A DNA stretch of 34,704 nt from Chloroflexota bacterium (GCA_005883575.1 VBFH01000071.1:1-34704); one strand, 5' to 3'. Positions 18,633 through 26,427 are shown, counted from the first letter of the stretch. Numbers and translations: made by a program. Notes: generated by a model from the sequence alone, not told the origin.

Positions 18633-18638
18633 ACTTTA
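18633..18638 (-). promoter_or_regulatory. Candidate -10 box (TAAAGT) for the five-gene operon
   Basis: TAAAGT ends 6 nt before GTG 18626. Pattern and spacing fit a leaderless transcript starting at or next to the start codon. Confidence 0.45.
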
Positions 18639-18668
18639 AGCGCAGGTTTAGGAGCTGCTCGGCGCGGG

Positions 18669-18699
18669 AAATTTCAGTTTTGCCGACAGGCAAATTTCA
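18669..18699 (+). promoter_or_regulatory. Candidate operator upstream of hsp20
   Basis: AAATTTCA occurs at 18669-18676 and again at 18692-18699, 23 bp apart (about two helical turns). Between them lies an inverted repeat TTTGCC-GACA-GGCAAA (18679-18694). The element lies just before the AGGAGG ribosome-binding site at 18702-18707. It does not match the CIRCE or HAIR consensus as I know them. It is plausibly the heat-shock control site for hsp20. Confidence 0.4.
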
Positions 18700-18718
18700 T
18701 TAGGAGGTGCGTGGCAAC

Positions 18719-19189
18719 TTGAGCATCACGTGGTGGAGCCCAAGCGCGGATATGCGGAGCGCGGCGCGGGCCATGGACCGTCTGATCGAGCAGTTCTTCG
18801 GGGAGCAGGTGCCCGACAGCACCAATTCCCAGAACCCGCCGACCTACTACCTTCCGGTCGATATCTTCGAAACCGATGAGGCCTACACGCTCGTGGCCTC
18901 GGTGCCCGGATTCAAGGAGGACCAGGTCGAGGTCACGTTCGAGGACGAAATCCTGACCATCAAGGCCAACGCCGAGGGGCACAAGCTCCCTGGTCGCTGG
19001 CTGCGCCAGGAGCGGCCGTATGGGTCGTTCGTCCGTCGGCTGGAAGTTCCGGCACAGGTCGAGACGGCCAAGATCGGCGCCCACTTCGACAACGGCGAGC
19101 TGACGATCACGATTCCAAAGACCGCCAAGCCGAAGCCGGTCAAGATCCAGATCGGAACCGGTAAGAAAGAGCTGGCGGCGAAGGCGTAA
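18719..19189 (+). CDS. Hsp20 / alpha-crystallin-type small heat shock protein
   Basis: 156 residues from TTG 18719; AGGAGG at 18702-18707 is 11 nt upstream. An in-frame GTG at 18707 lies inside that site and is rejected. The N-terminus S-I-T-W-W-S-P-S-A-D-M is typical of the family. The alpha-crystallin domain runs from P-V-D-I-F-E-T to N-G-E-L-T-I-T-I-P-K, including the conserved G-x-L strand. It is an ATP-independent holdase that keeps unfolded proteins soluble. Monocistronic: operator-like repeats upstream, strong terminator downstream. Confidence 0.95.
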   Translation: MSITWWSPSADMRSAARAMDRLIEQFFGEQVPDSTNSQNPPTYYLPVDIFETDEAYTLVASVPGFKEDQVEVTFEDEILTIKANAEGHKLPGRWLRQERPYGSFVRRLEVPAQVETAKIGAHFDNGELTITIPKTAKPKPVKIQIGTGKKELAAKA

Positions 19190-19204
19190 GTCTTCGGCGT
19201 CCCC

Positions 19205-19234
19205 AGAGCGCGCCCCGCGGGGCGCGCTCTTTTT
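19205..19234 (+). terminator. Rho-independent terminator of hsp20
   Basis: A perfect 26-bp palindrome at 19205-19230, made of 13-base arms AGAGCGCGCCCCG and its complement, followed by TTTT. It lies 16 nt after the hsp20 stop and abuts the stop of the convergent K+ channel gene. The opposite side lacks a T tract, so it mainly serves hsp20. Confidence 0.9.
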
Positions 19235-20236
19235 CTATCTCAGCTTCGACGCGGACTCGAAAAGCTGATCCTCGGTCCCCAGTGCGATGACGAGGTCTCC
19301 ATCCTCGAGCTTGGCAGTGGCCGCCGGATTGACGTTGACGGTCCCATCGGCTTTGCGCACCGCCAGCAGCCTTGCCGCGTAAGGCGCCAGCAGACCGGAC
19401 TCCTCCAGCGTCTTGCCGATGGCCTTCGTCCCCGGCGCCACGACCATCTCTTCGACGCCGATCCCCGCCTCACCGTGATGGAGGGTGTCGAGCAGGTCCA
19501 CCATCGCCGGCCGGATCGCGAGCTCCGCAAGGCGGTGGCCGGCCATCACGTAGGGCGAGATGGTGCGTGTCGCGCCTGCGAGCTCGAGGCGGCGGATCGA
19601 ATCTGGCCGGCCGGCGCGGGCGACGATGTAGAGGTTCGGGTTGAGGGCTCGCGCGGCGAGGACGATGTACACCGCACGCTCGTCGGAGTCGACGGCGGAG
19701 ATGAGTCCGCGCGCGCGCTCGATCCCGGCTTGCTTGAGGATCTCTTCCTTGGAGGCGTCGCCTTCGATGTGCAGGCGGCGCTCGCTGCGGACACGCTCCA
19801 GCGCCTCCTCGGTCTGGTCGATGACGACGTACGCGACCTTGTGGTCCTCGAACTCGGCCACGATCTGGGTGCCGATGCGCCCGTAGCCGCAGATGATGAA
19901 GTGGTCGCGCAGCTGATTCAGCTCTCGTTGCAACTGTCGCTCTCTCCGGTACCTGCCGAACGTATTGTCGGCCAGCGTCTCAGCGAAAACACCGAACCCG
20001 TACAGCATCGTGGCCACGCCGACGACGATCAGGCCAGAGGTGAAGAGCCGCCCGGCGTGGCCTTGCGGATGGACCTCTGTGTAGCCGACCGTGCTGATCG
20101 TGATGATCACCATGTAGAAGGAGTCGAGCAGGGTCCAGCCGTTGATGAGCATGTAGCCCGTGACCCCGACGGCGATGACGATGGCGAGCAGGGTCACGGC
20201 CAGACGGAATCGGAGGAGCGGGTGCTCCATACGCAC
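19235..20236 (-). CDS. Two-helix potassium channel with RCK (TrkA-N/TrkA-C) domain
   Basis: 333 residues. Two membrane helices flank a pore loop with filter T49-V-G-Y52, followed by a cytoplasmic RCK domain with nucleotide loop G117-Y-G-R-I-G122 and acidic strand end V-V-I-D, then a TrkA-C module to the end. This is the MthK/Kch-like layout: a K+ channel gated by a ligand (NAD(H), nucleotide or Ca2+ in relatives). Starts are GTG 20236, with TAGCGT 8 nt upstream, or ATG 20230. It follows fumC by 11-17 nt on the same strand, so it may also be co-transcribed from the fumC promoter. Confidence 0.93.
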   Translation of the reverse strand: MRMEHPLLRFRLAVTLLAIVIAVGVTGYMLINGWTLLDSFYMVIITISTVGYTEVHPQGHAGRLFTSGLIVVGVATMLYGFGVFAETLADNTFGRYRRERQLQRELNQLRDHFIICGYGRIGTQIVAEFEDHKVAYVVIDQTEEALERVRSERRLHIEGDASKEEILKQAGIERARGLISAVDSDERAVYIVLAARALNPNLYIVARAGRPDSIRRLELAGATRTISPYVMAGHRLAELAIRPAMVDLLDTLHHGEAGIGVEEMVVAPGTKAIGKTLEESGLLAPYAARLLAVRKADGTVNVNPAATAKLEDGDLVIALGTEDQLFESASKLR

Positions 20237-20244
20237 GGAACGAG

Positions 20245-20250
20245 ACGCTA
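20245..20250 (-). promoter_or_regulatory. Candidate -10 box (TAGCGT) for the K+ channel gene
   Basis: TAGCGT, overlapping the fumC stop codon, ends 8 nt before GTG 20236. Weak by itself; listed because it fits the recurring TANNNT-start pattern. Confidence 0.25.
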
Positions 20251-21660
20251 ACCGCCTCCGCCCGGTCCTTCAAGACCCGGTTTCGTCATCTTGCCAAGGT
20301 CCAGCGTCTTGTTCAGCTGCTTCTCGCTCACCCCTCGGGCGCGCGCCAGCTGGCGGATCGACTTGCCCGTGCGAATCGACTCCTTGGCCAGCTTCGCTGC
20401 CTCGTCATAACCGATGACCGGGTTGAGCGCGGTCGCCAACATCGGGCTCCGCTCGACCAGCTCAGGTCCTCGGTCGGTCGCCTGCAGGCCTTCGACGCAG
20501 CGTTCGGCGAAGTTGCGCGAGGCGGCTGACAGCAGAGTGATGGATTCCAGGGTCGCGACTCCGGCCACCGGCATCATCACGTTGAGCTCGAACAAGCTGC
20601 CCGCCTGACCGGAGACCACAACCGTAGCGTCGTTGCCGTACACCCGCGCGATCACCATGAGCAGCGACTCGACGATCACAGGGTTGACCTTGCCGGGCAT
20701 GATGCTCGACCCGGGCTGGGTCTCCGGCAGGCGCAGCTCGCCCAACCCGGCGACCGGCCCGGTGCCCATCAGCCGGATGTCCGAGCCGATCTTCCACAGG
20801 CTGGTGCCGATCGTGCGCAACGCTCCATGCGCGGCGACGACGGCATCAAGGGTGGCCTGGGCGTGGAAGTGGTTGGGCGCCTCCCTGACAGCGACTCGGC
20901 TGGCCTTGGCCAGACGAGCCACCGCCAGCCTCGCGAACTGCGGATGAGAGTTGATGCCGGTGCCGACGGCGGTGCCGCCGAGGGGCAGCCGCGCGAGCTC
21001 CTCGACCGCAGCGCGAGCCCGGCGGATCGATTCCTCGACCTGGCCTGCGTAACCCCGAAACTCCTGGCCGAGGCGGATTGGCGTCGCATCTTGCAGATGC
21101 GTCCGGCCCGTCTTGACCACCGGCCAGAATTCCTTGGTCTTGACCTCGAGCGCGCGCTGTAGCCGCTCAAGGGCGGGGATCAGCTCTTCTTGGAGCGCGA
21201 TGGCCGCGGCGAGCTGGATCGCGGTCGGGATGACGTCGTTCGAGGACTGGCACAGGTTGACATGGTCGTTGGGGTGGACGAGCTTGGACCCGCGCTCGCC
21301 GCCGAGGATCTCGGTCGCGCGGTTGGCGATGACCTCGTTGGCGTTGGTGTTGGTCGACGTACCTGATCCGGTCTGGTAGACGTCAATCGGAAACTGGTCG
21401 TCGAGCTTCCCATCGATCACCTCTTGCGCCGCGGCGGCGATCGCGCGTGCCCTTCGCCGCGGAAGAAGGCCCAGCTCCCGGTTGGTTTGCGCTGCCGCGC
21501 GCTTGACCATGCCCAGCGCGCGGATGAACCGGCGAGGGAGAGGCTGGCCGGAGATCGGAAAGTTGAGGACGGCGCGCTGCGCCGAGGCTCCGTAATACGC
21601 GTCGGCGGGGACCTCCATCTCGCCCATGGAGTCCCGCTCGATCCGCGTTCGTCTAGCCAC
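20248..21660 (-). CDS. fumC: Class II fumarate hydratase
   Basis: 470 residues, normal length. It interconverts fumarate and malate in the citric acid cycle; homotetramer, cytoplasmic, no iron-sulfur cluster. Active-site blocks: T-G-S-G-T-S-T-N at 97-104, H-P-N-D-H-V-N at 129-135, S-S-N-D-V-I-P-T at 139-146, T-H-L-Q with H188, and signature G-S-S-I-M-P-G-K-V-N-P at 317-327. GTG 21660 gives M-A-R-R-T-R-I-E-R-D, the usual start just before the conserved I-E-R-D-S-M-G. TAGAAT lies 7 nt upstream with no Shine-Dalgarno. Aspartase and other superfamily members are similar, but the blocks favour fumarase. Confidence 0.95.
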   Translation of the reverse strand: MARRTRIERDSMGEMEVPADAYYGASAQRAVLNFPISGQPLPRRFIRALGMVKRAAAQTNRELGLLPRRRARAIAAAAQEVIDGKLDDQFPIDVYQTGSGTSTNTNANEVIANRATEILGGERGSKLVHPNDHVNLCQSSNDVIPTAIQLAAAIALQEELIPALERLQRALEVKTKEFWPVVKTGRTHLQDATPIRLGQEFRGYAGQVEESIRRARAAVEELARLPLGGTAVGTGINSHPQFARLAVARLAKASRVAVREAPNHFHAQATLDAVVAAHGALRTIGTSLWKIGSDIRLMGTGPVAGLGELRLPETQPGSSIMPGKVNPVIVESLLMVIARVYGNDATVVVSGQAGSLFELNVMMPVAGVATLESITLLSAASRNFAERCVEGLQATDRGPELVERSPMLATALNPVIGYDEAAKLAKESIRTGKSIRQLARARGVSEKQLNKTLDLGKMTKPGLEGPGGGG

Positions 21661-21667
21661 CGCCGTG

Positions 21668-21673
21668 ATTCTA
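21668..21673 (-). promoter_or_regulatory. Candidate -10 box (TAGAAT) for fumC
   Basis: TAGAAT ends 7 nt before GTG 21660. It overlaps the opposing TAGAGT box of the Ppx/GppA gene through the palindrome CTAG. Confidence 0.45.
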
Positions 21674-21677
21674 GAGT
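21672..21677 (+). promoter_or_regulatory. Candidate -10 box (TAGAGT) for the Ppx/GppA gene
   Basis: TAGAGT ends 9 nt before ATG 21687. Only 26 bp separate the divergent fumC and Ppx/GppA starts. Confidence 0.35.
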
Positions 21678-21686
21678 TCCTTATCG

Positions 21687-22586
21687 ATGCGTCTGGCCGC
21701 GCTCGACATCGGCTCCAACACGGTTCACGTCCTCGTCGCCGACGTCGTCCGGGGCGAGCTCGAAGACGTCGCGCACTATGTCGAGATGCCGGAGCTTGGG
21801 CCGCAGGTCGCGCGAAGCGGGACGATCGGCAGCCGCGCCCGCGTCGCCTTGCGTGCGGTGCGCAAGGTGCTCGCCGCGGCAAAGACGCACGGCTGCGATC
21901 AGCTGATCGCGGGCGCCACCCAGGCCGTCCGCCAGGCAAGCGACGGCCCCGCCTTCGTCCGCCAGGTAAGCGAGGTCCTCGGAGTGCCTGTCCGGATCAT
22001 TCCGTCCCGCCGGGAGGCCGCCTTGAGCTTCCTCGGCGCCGCGAGTCGTCACGCCATCCGCCGGGAGTGGGCTCTCGTCGACCTGGGCGGGGCCTCGACC
22101 GAGGTGGTGATCGCCCGGGGAAAGGAGATGCTGCGGTCGGCGACGCTCTCGATCGGGTCGGGCGTCCTGGCTGACAGATACCTCTCGGATCCGCCCCGGC
22201 TCGAAGAGCGCGCTCGGCTCCGCAAAGCCGCCCTCCGCGAGCTACCTCATGCACCCGACGGCGATGTGGAGCGCCTCGTCGCCACCGGTGGCACCGCCTC
22301 CAACCTGCCCGCCGTCCTGACCCGTCGCAACGCTCCGCAGGTGCTGACGACCGCCGACATCCTTGTCTGTGAGGCCCGGCTGGACGGCCACCGCGCTCGG
22401 CACGTTGCCGCCAACGTGGGCTTGCCCGCCAACCGTGTCAAGGCGATGCGGGGCGGGGTCGAAGCCCTGCTCCTACTGCTGGACTGGTTTGGCCTGGCCC
22501 TCCTGCACGTCAGCCACGAGGGCCTGCGCCACGGGATGCTCCTCGCATATCTGGAACGAGGAGGCGATTGGTGGCGCGATGGGTAA
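21687..22586 (+). CDS. Ppx/GppA-family phosphatase
   Basis: 299 residues, the length of the short N-terminal-domain-only type. Actin-like ATPase fold marks: A-L-D-I-G-S-N-T at 5-12, the Glu110 region S-R-R-E-A-A-L, and the second phosphate loop D-L-G-G-A-S-T at 132-138. Family members hydrolyse polyphosphate or (p)ppGpp precursors. Without the C-terminal HD domain, the substrate (exopolyphosphatase versus pppGpp phosphohydrolase) cannot be decided. It is divergent from fumC; the next gene (CDF transporter) begins 9 nt after its stop. Confidence 0.9.
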   Translation: MRLAALDIGSNTVHVLVADVVRGELEDVAHYVEMPELGPQVARSGTIGSRARVALRAVRKVLAAAKTHGCDQLIAGATQAVRQASDGPAFVRQVSEVLGVPVRIIPSRREAALSFLGAASRHAIRREWALVDLGGASTEVVIARGKEMLRSATLSIGSGVLADRYLSDPPRLEERARLRKAALRELPHAPDGDVERLVATGGTASNLPAVLTRRNAPQVLTTADILVCEARLDGHRARHVAANVGLPANRVKAMRGGVEALLLLLDWFGLALLHVSHEGLRHGMLLAYLERGGDWWRDG

Positions 22587-22589
22587 ATT
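22584..22589 (+). promoter_or_regulatory. Candidate -10 box (TAAATT) for the CzcD-like gene
   Basis: TAAATT begins with the TAA stop of the Ppx/GppA gene and ends 6 nt before GTG 22596. It suggests an independent leaderless start inside the apparent operon. Confidence 0.4.
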
Positions 22590-22595
22590 AGGTTT

Positions 22596-23621
22596 GTGGA
22601 GCAGGTGAGCACGAGCCACGCCCGGGGGAGCAGCGCCAGGCTGCGTCTCGGACTAGGCCTGACCCTGGCCATCCTCCTGATCGAGTTCGCCGGTGGGCTC
22701 CTGTCGCACTCCCTTGCGCTGCTGTCTGACGCCGGCCACGTCCTGACCGACGTTTTCGCTCTGGGCCTGGCCTGGTTTGCGGTCGAACAGTCGAAGAGAC
22801 CCGCTGACAAACGGCGCAGCTACGGCTATCACCGCGTCAGCATCCTTGCCGCCCTCATCAACGCGCTGACTTTGATCGTCATCGTGCTGGCCGTCACCTT
22901 CGAGGCCCTTCGGCGCTTGATGGCTCCAGAGCAGGTGCAGGGCGGGATCGTGATCGCCACCGCGCTGGTCGGGATTGCCATCAACGCCTTTGTCATCCTC
23001 ACCTTGCGTGGTGGCGGGGACAACCTGAACCTTCGCGCGGCGCTGCTGCATGTGACTGGCGACGTCGGGGCTTCGGTGGGCGTCATCGTCGCGGGCGCGG
23101 TCATCCTACTTACAGGCTGGCTGCCCATCGACCCGCTGCTGTCGCTCGCGATCGCTGCCCTGATCGCCTACGGTGCGTGGCAGATCATGCGCGAGACCGT
23201 CAACCTGCTCATGGAAGGCACGCCCGCGGGCATCGACCTCGGTGCGGTCACCAACGAGATACGCAAGACCGACCAGCTAACCGGCATGCACGACCTCCAC
23301 GTGTGGGCGCTCTCGTCCGACCAGACGGCGCTCAGCTGCCACGTCGTCATCGATGATGTCTCGCTTGGTGACGCGGAGCACGTCGTCCGTGACCTCGAAG
23401 GTCGCCTGTGCGAACGGTTCGCGATCGGACATACGACGATCCAGGTCGAGAGCTGCCACCCGTGCGGTGAGATCCACCATGGTGCCGGCGAGCACAATCA
23501 CCCGCACCAGCACGTCGTCTTGACCTCTACCTCGGCGCGACCAGCGCCTCCTCGCGCTGCAGGATCCTCCGCGCGACCGCGATCGCAGACGCGTAAGTCG
23601 AATCCATCCCCCGGTAGCTGA
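22596..23621 (+). CDS. CzcD-like cation diffusion facilitator
   Basis: 341 residues. Six helices with both zinc-binding pairs intact: H48-x3-D52 in helix 2 and H152-x3-D156 in helix 5. Y-G-Y-H-R follows helix 2, and there is a standard cytoplasmic dimer domain (L-H-V-W-A-L-S). A His-rich segment E-I-H-H-G-A-G-E-H-N-H-P-H-Q-H lies near the C-terminus. It exports Zn2+/Co2+/Cd2+ in exchange for protons. The last ~31 residues (from about L-T-S-T-S) are low-complexity Pro/Arg/Ser sequence lying antisense to the convergent gene, so they look like read-through to the next stop. GTG 22596 is used; a GTG at 22605 is also possible. Confidence 0.93.
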   Translation: MEQVSTSHARGSSARLRLGLGLTLAILLIEFAGGLLSHSLALLSDAGHVLTDVFALGLAWFAVEQSKRPADKRRSYGYHRVSILAALINALTLIVIVLAVTFEALRRLMAPEQVQGGIVIATALVGIAINAFVILTLRGGGDNLNLRAALLHVTGDVGASVGVIVAGAVILLTGWLPIDPLLSLAIAALIAYGAWQIMRETVNLLMEGTPAGIDLGAVTNEIRKTDQLTGMHDLHVWALSSDQTALSCHVVIDDVSLGDAEHVVRDLEGRLCERFAIGHTTIQVESCHPCGEIHHGAGEHNHPHQHVVLTSTSARPAPPRAAGSSARPRSQTRKSNPSPGS

Positions 23622-25215
23622 GCCCGCGGGCGCCCAGGGTTCGCGCCTGGGTGTACGGGGTGTCGGATGCGTAATGGACGATGCCGAGGTCGAAGTGGAC
23701 CTGAGCCATGTTGACGCTCTCGCCCACGGGGTAGCGATCGGGCTGGCCGATCTCATAGCAGGCGTCGAGATAAGGTCCGGCCTCCATCTCGACGACCGTG
23801 TAGCGGCCCTGGTAATAGAAGTCGAGGTAATCGCGGTTTTGCAGAAATGTGCCTCGTACCGTCACCGCGCGCTGGTTGTCGAGCGCTGATCCGTAAACCA
23901 GGTTCGGCTGCACGTCGGCCGCGGTGAAGCAGTTGTCGAGCCAGTACGTGTTTCCAGAGTGCTCGTTGTAGACGACGTTCGGGATCATCACGTCGCCGAC
24001 GTCGGCATTCAAGGTTGCGGCCTTGCCCAGCACGTATACGCCCGCTACCCAGCCCGCCTGCTCGGCGACCTGGCGGAGGATGTGGTAGGCGGCTTCGCCT
24101 AACGGGTAGTCGACGTTGACGATGCACGCGTCGGACTCGTGAAGCTTTTGCCGGTCGACGGCTCCGACACGGGGATCGATCGCGTCCGGATCCAGCTTGG
24201 ACAGCATGAAAACCTGTGTGGCGGAGTCGACGCCTGTGCCGCGCGCCGGGATGTGGCGCACTCCGTTTGCCGCCTCGAGCTCGGCGCGCCACTTGCGCAG
24301 GCGCTCCCGATCCGGACTCGCGTCGAAGACCTGCCGCGCCCCGTAGTAGAGCCAGTTCTGGCGCGAGGCCCGACTGTGACCCGCCTCCAGCTTGCGCAGC
24401 TCGGCGTCGAGGTCCCGATCGGTCCGGCCGATCCAGTCGACGATCTCTCGCTCGATCCGTCGCGCAAGTCCGGTCAGGACGTTGACCAGGCTGTGCGCGT
24501 TCGAGGAGACGAAGTAGATCGGCGCATCGCGCGCCCCCAGCTCATCCATCGCGGCCGCGATGGGCAGCCACCACCGGCTCGCGTTGCGCGCGAACCCGAG
24601 GTGACTTCCGCCGATGAGCCTGAGCACGATCCGGCATTCGTCGCGCTTGATCGCTGCGAGGTTTGCGTCGAAGCTGTCGCCCCAGGCGTCGTGGAGCCGG
24701 CGCCAGTCGTCCTGGGTCGCGCCCGCGGCCTGCCGCGCCTCCTCGTCTGAGAGCCCTACCTCCTGCAGCGAGCGGTGCAGCTTGTTCCATTCGATCTGAA
24801 ACGCGACCAGGGTGGGCACGAGGTCGTCGATGTCCGAGGTCGAGGCGATCAGCACCGCGAGCGTGTTCTTGCCGTCGTGGTACCAGCGGCGCCGCCGCGC
24901 GGGGGCTTTGACTGCCTCCCAGCTCATGATGTCGGGGCCGAGCACGGCCCGAAAACCCTGCGGGCTCTGGCCCATGATCACCCGGCGGCAGCGAATGATG
25001 GCGGCCGGCAGACGCCTGACGGTGTAGAGAAGAGCGCCCATATCGGACTGCGGCTGCGCGGCCAGCGGGTGAAGGACCGAGCCCATGCCCAGGTGGGCCT
25101 GAACCAGGGACTCGACCTTGATCTCTCCGGAGCTCTGAAGCATGGTGTTGTAGGTCCGGACGTAGAGCTCGACGGCGTGCTTGCCGCTCCAGCCCGAGGT
25201 CGGCGGCGCTTCCAT
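23527..25215 (-). CDS. Large protein with nucleoside-phosphorylase-like C-terminal domain
   Basis: 562 residues, not firmly recognised; it may belong to a domain-of-unknown-function family (DUF6909-like, from memory). Residues 1-~350 are mostly helical, without signal peptide or membrane segment. Residues ~360-560 carry marks of the nucleoside phosphorylase/hydrolase fold: N-V-D-Y-P-L-G-E at 367-374, V-Y-V-L-G-K-A near 393-399, D-V-G-D-V-M-I-P at 405-412, and V-E-M-E-A-G at 475-480, the place where that fold holds the ribose hydroxyls. It might process a nucleoside or nucleotide-like ligand; this is inference. ATG 25215 is preceded by TATAGT at 6 nt. Its 3' end overlaps the CzcD-like gene by 95 bp on the other strand. 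Divergent from the secreted-protein gene. Confidence 0.75.
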   Translation of the reverse strand: MEAPPTSGWSGKHAVELYVRTYNTMLQSSGEIKVESLVQAHLGMGSVLHPLAAQPQSDMGALLYTVRRLPAAIIRCRRVIMGQSPQGFRAVLGPDIMSWEAVKAPARRRRWYHDGKNTLAVLIASTSDIDDLVPTLVAFQIEWNKLHRSLQEVGLSDEEARQAAGATQDDWRRLHDAWGDSFDANLAAIKRDECRIVLRLIGGSHLGFARNASRWWLPIAAAMDELGARDAPIYFVSSNAHSLVNVLTGLARRIEREIVDWIGRTDRDLDAELRKLEAGHSRASRQNWLYYGARQVFDASPDRERLRKWRAELEAANGVRHIPARGTGVDSATQVFMLSKLDPDAIDPRVGAVDRQKLHESDACIVNVDYPLGEAAYHILRQVAEQAGWVAGVYVLGKAATLNADVGDVMIPNVVYNEHSGNTYWLDNCFTAADVQPNLVYGSALDNQRAVTVRGTFLQNRDYLDFYYQGRYTVVEMEAGPYLDACYEIGQPDRYPVGESVNMAQVHFDLGIVHYASDTPYTQARTLGARGLSYRGMDSTYASAIAVARRILQREEALVAPR

Positions 25216-25221
25216 GTCGCG

Positions 25222-25227
25222 ACTATA
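25222..25227 (-). promoter_or_regulatory. Candidate -10 box (TATAGT) for the phosphorylase-like gene
   Basis: TATAGT ends 6 nt before ATG 25215, and there is no Shine-Dalgarno. The best single match to a leaderless promoter in the window. Confidence 0.5.
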
Positions 25228-25296
25228 GGACTCGGCGGTGAGCCGGCCTTACAAAACCATGAAGACGCCGAAGGCAAGGCGTGTGAGAGTGGTCGC

Positions 25297-26037
25297 ATGA
25301 TCACACGGCTCTGGAATCTGCGTTACCTGCGCGTCGCCGGGCTTGCCGCCGGAGCGGTGGCCGTGGCGGGCGCAGCCGTCGTCGTCACCGCCTCGGCCGC
25401 CGGCATGAGCTTCGGGTTCCGCCCGGCCGGCCAGCTGCAATCCAACGGCGCCTCCCTGACGGCGGTCGATGCGAACGCTCCGTCTTCGGTGTGCGGCAGC
25501 TTCATGAAGCACTTTGCTGTCCGGATCGGCAAGAGCCAGGCCGATATCAACGCCGCCTTTCAGAAGGCGATCGCCGACACCCTCGCGGACGAGGTGAAGA
25601 GCGGACAGATCACGCAGGCGCAAGCGGACACGATCAAGCAGAAGCTCTCCAACCAGACGCCGTGCGCGCTCCCGAGCGCGATCGGCCGGCCCGGCGGCAA
25701 AGACAAAGGCGAGATCGGCGCCTACCTGCAGCAGTACATGAGCGCCGCCGCGTCGGCGTTGGGGATCACCCCGGCCCAGCTCAAGACCGATCTCGCGAAA
25801 GGCCAATCACTGTCGCAGGTCGCCGCGGCGCAAAAGGTGTCCGAGGCGGACTTCCGGACAAAGCTGGTCGCCAACCTCAAGCCCGTGCTGGACAAGGCGG
25901 TGGCGGACAAGAAGCTCACGTCGGCACAGGAGCAGATGCTCATCAGCCGCCTGCAGACCGGGCAGCTGCCGCTCTGGAATACGCCCATCAAGCGCAGGCC
26001 GGCTCCGACCACCACACCGTCGCCGACCACGACCTGA
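25297..26037 (+). CDS. Secreted or membrane-anchored helical protein, unknown function
   Basis: 246 residues from ATG 25297. An N-terminal hydrophobic stretch (~12-35) ending T-A-S-A-A-G looks like a signal peptide or anchor. Two similar helical modules follow: ~60-125, bracketed by C66 and C123, and ~138-222. Each contains A-D-x-x-x-x-G-Q-I-T-Q-A-Q-A-like or A-D-K-K-L-T-S-A-Q-E-like turns. The tail is Pro/Thr-rich. Repeats of this kind occur in uncharacterised exported proteins of Actinomycetota and Chloroflexota. The ribosome-binding site is weak (GAGAG). No enzyme motif seen. Confidence 0.75.
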   Translation: MITRLWNLRYLRVAGLAAGAVAVAGAAVVVTASAAGMSFGFRPAGQLQSNGASLTAVDANAPSSVCGSFMKHFAVRIGKSQADINAAFQKAIADTLADEVKSGQITQAQADTIKQKLSNQTPCALPSAIGRPGGKDKGEIGAYLQQYMSAAASALGITPAQLKTDLAKGQSLSQVAAAQKVSEADFRTKLVANLKPVLDKAVADKKLTSAQEQMLISRLQTGQLPLWNTPIKRRPAPTTTPSPTTT

Positions 26038-26045
26038 AGCGGAGC

Positions 26046-26414
26046 CTAGTTCAGGTCCTCGGTCGGGGGCGTGCCGCCCAGCCGGCGCATCAGCTCCTCG
26101 AGGAGCTGCCGCGTCTCCGGGTCGGACATGAGCTTTTGCTGCATCTGCTCGGCCGAGCGCCGGATCTCCGGATCTGACATCAAGCGCTCGGACATGGCCT
26201 GAAATCGTGAGGTCATGTCCTTCATCGCCGTTTCTTGCGCGACCTGGATCAGGATCGGCTGGCTCGCCGCGGCGGCAACCGCCTCGGCCTGCACGCGCAC
26301 CATCTCGATTCCCTTGCAGCCGAGACACTCGCCCTTGAGCCCGCAGTGGCAGAGCTGCGGGCGGAGCCGGTCGAGCGCCGCGTGAAGCTCGGAAAGATCA
26401 ACAGGTCCTGCCAC
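26046..26414 (-). CDS. Small protein with CxC-x5-CxxC motif, unknown function
   Basis: 122 residues from GTG 26414. C22-x-C24-x5-C30-x2-C33 near the N-terminus could bind zinc or an iron-sulfur cluster. The C-terminal half is helical and contains two near-repeats, L-M-S-D-P-E-I-R-R and L-M-S-D-P-E-T-R-Q, recalling the D-P repeats of STI1 chaperone-binding domains. It starts 10 nt after the acyl-CoA synthetase stop, and TAATCT lies 7 nt before the GTG, so it may have its own promoter. Real rather than shadow, judging from composition and the regular helix pattern. Confidence 0.65.
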   Translation of the reverse strand: MAGPVDLSELHAALDRLRPQLCHCGLKGECLGCKGIEMVRVQAEAVAAAASQPILIQVAQETAMKDMTSRFQAMSERLMSDPEIRRSAEQMQQKLMSDPETRQLLEELMRRLGGTPPTEDLN

Positions 26415-26421
26415 GCTGGTG

Positions 26422-26427
26422 AGATTA
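26422..26427 (-). promoter_or_regulatory. Candidate -10 box (TAATCT) for the small CxC/CxxC protein gene
   Basis: TAATCT overlaps the acyl-CoA synthetase stop codon and ends 7 nt before GTG 26414. Confidence 0.35.
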
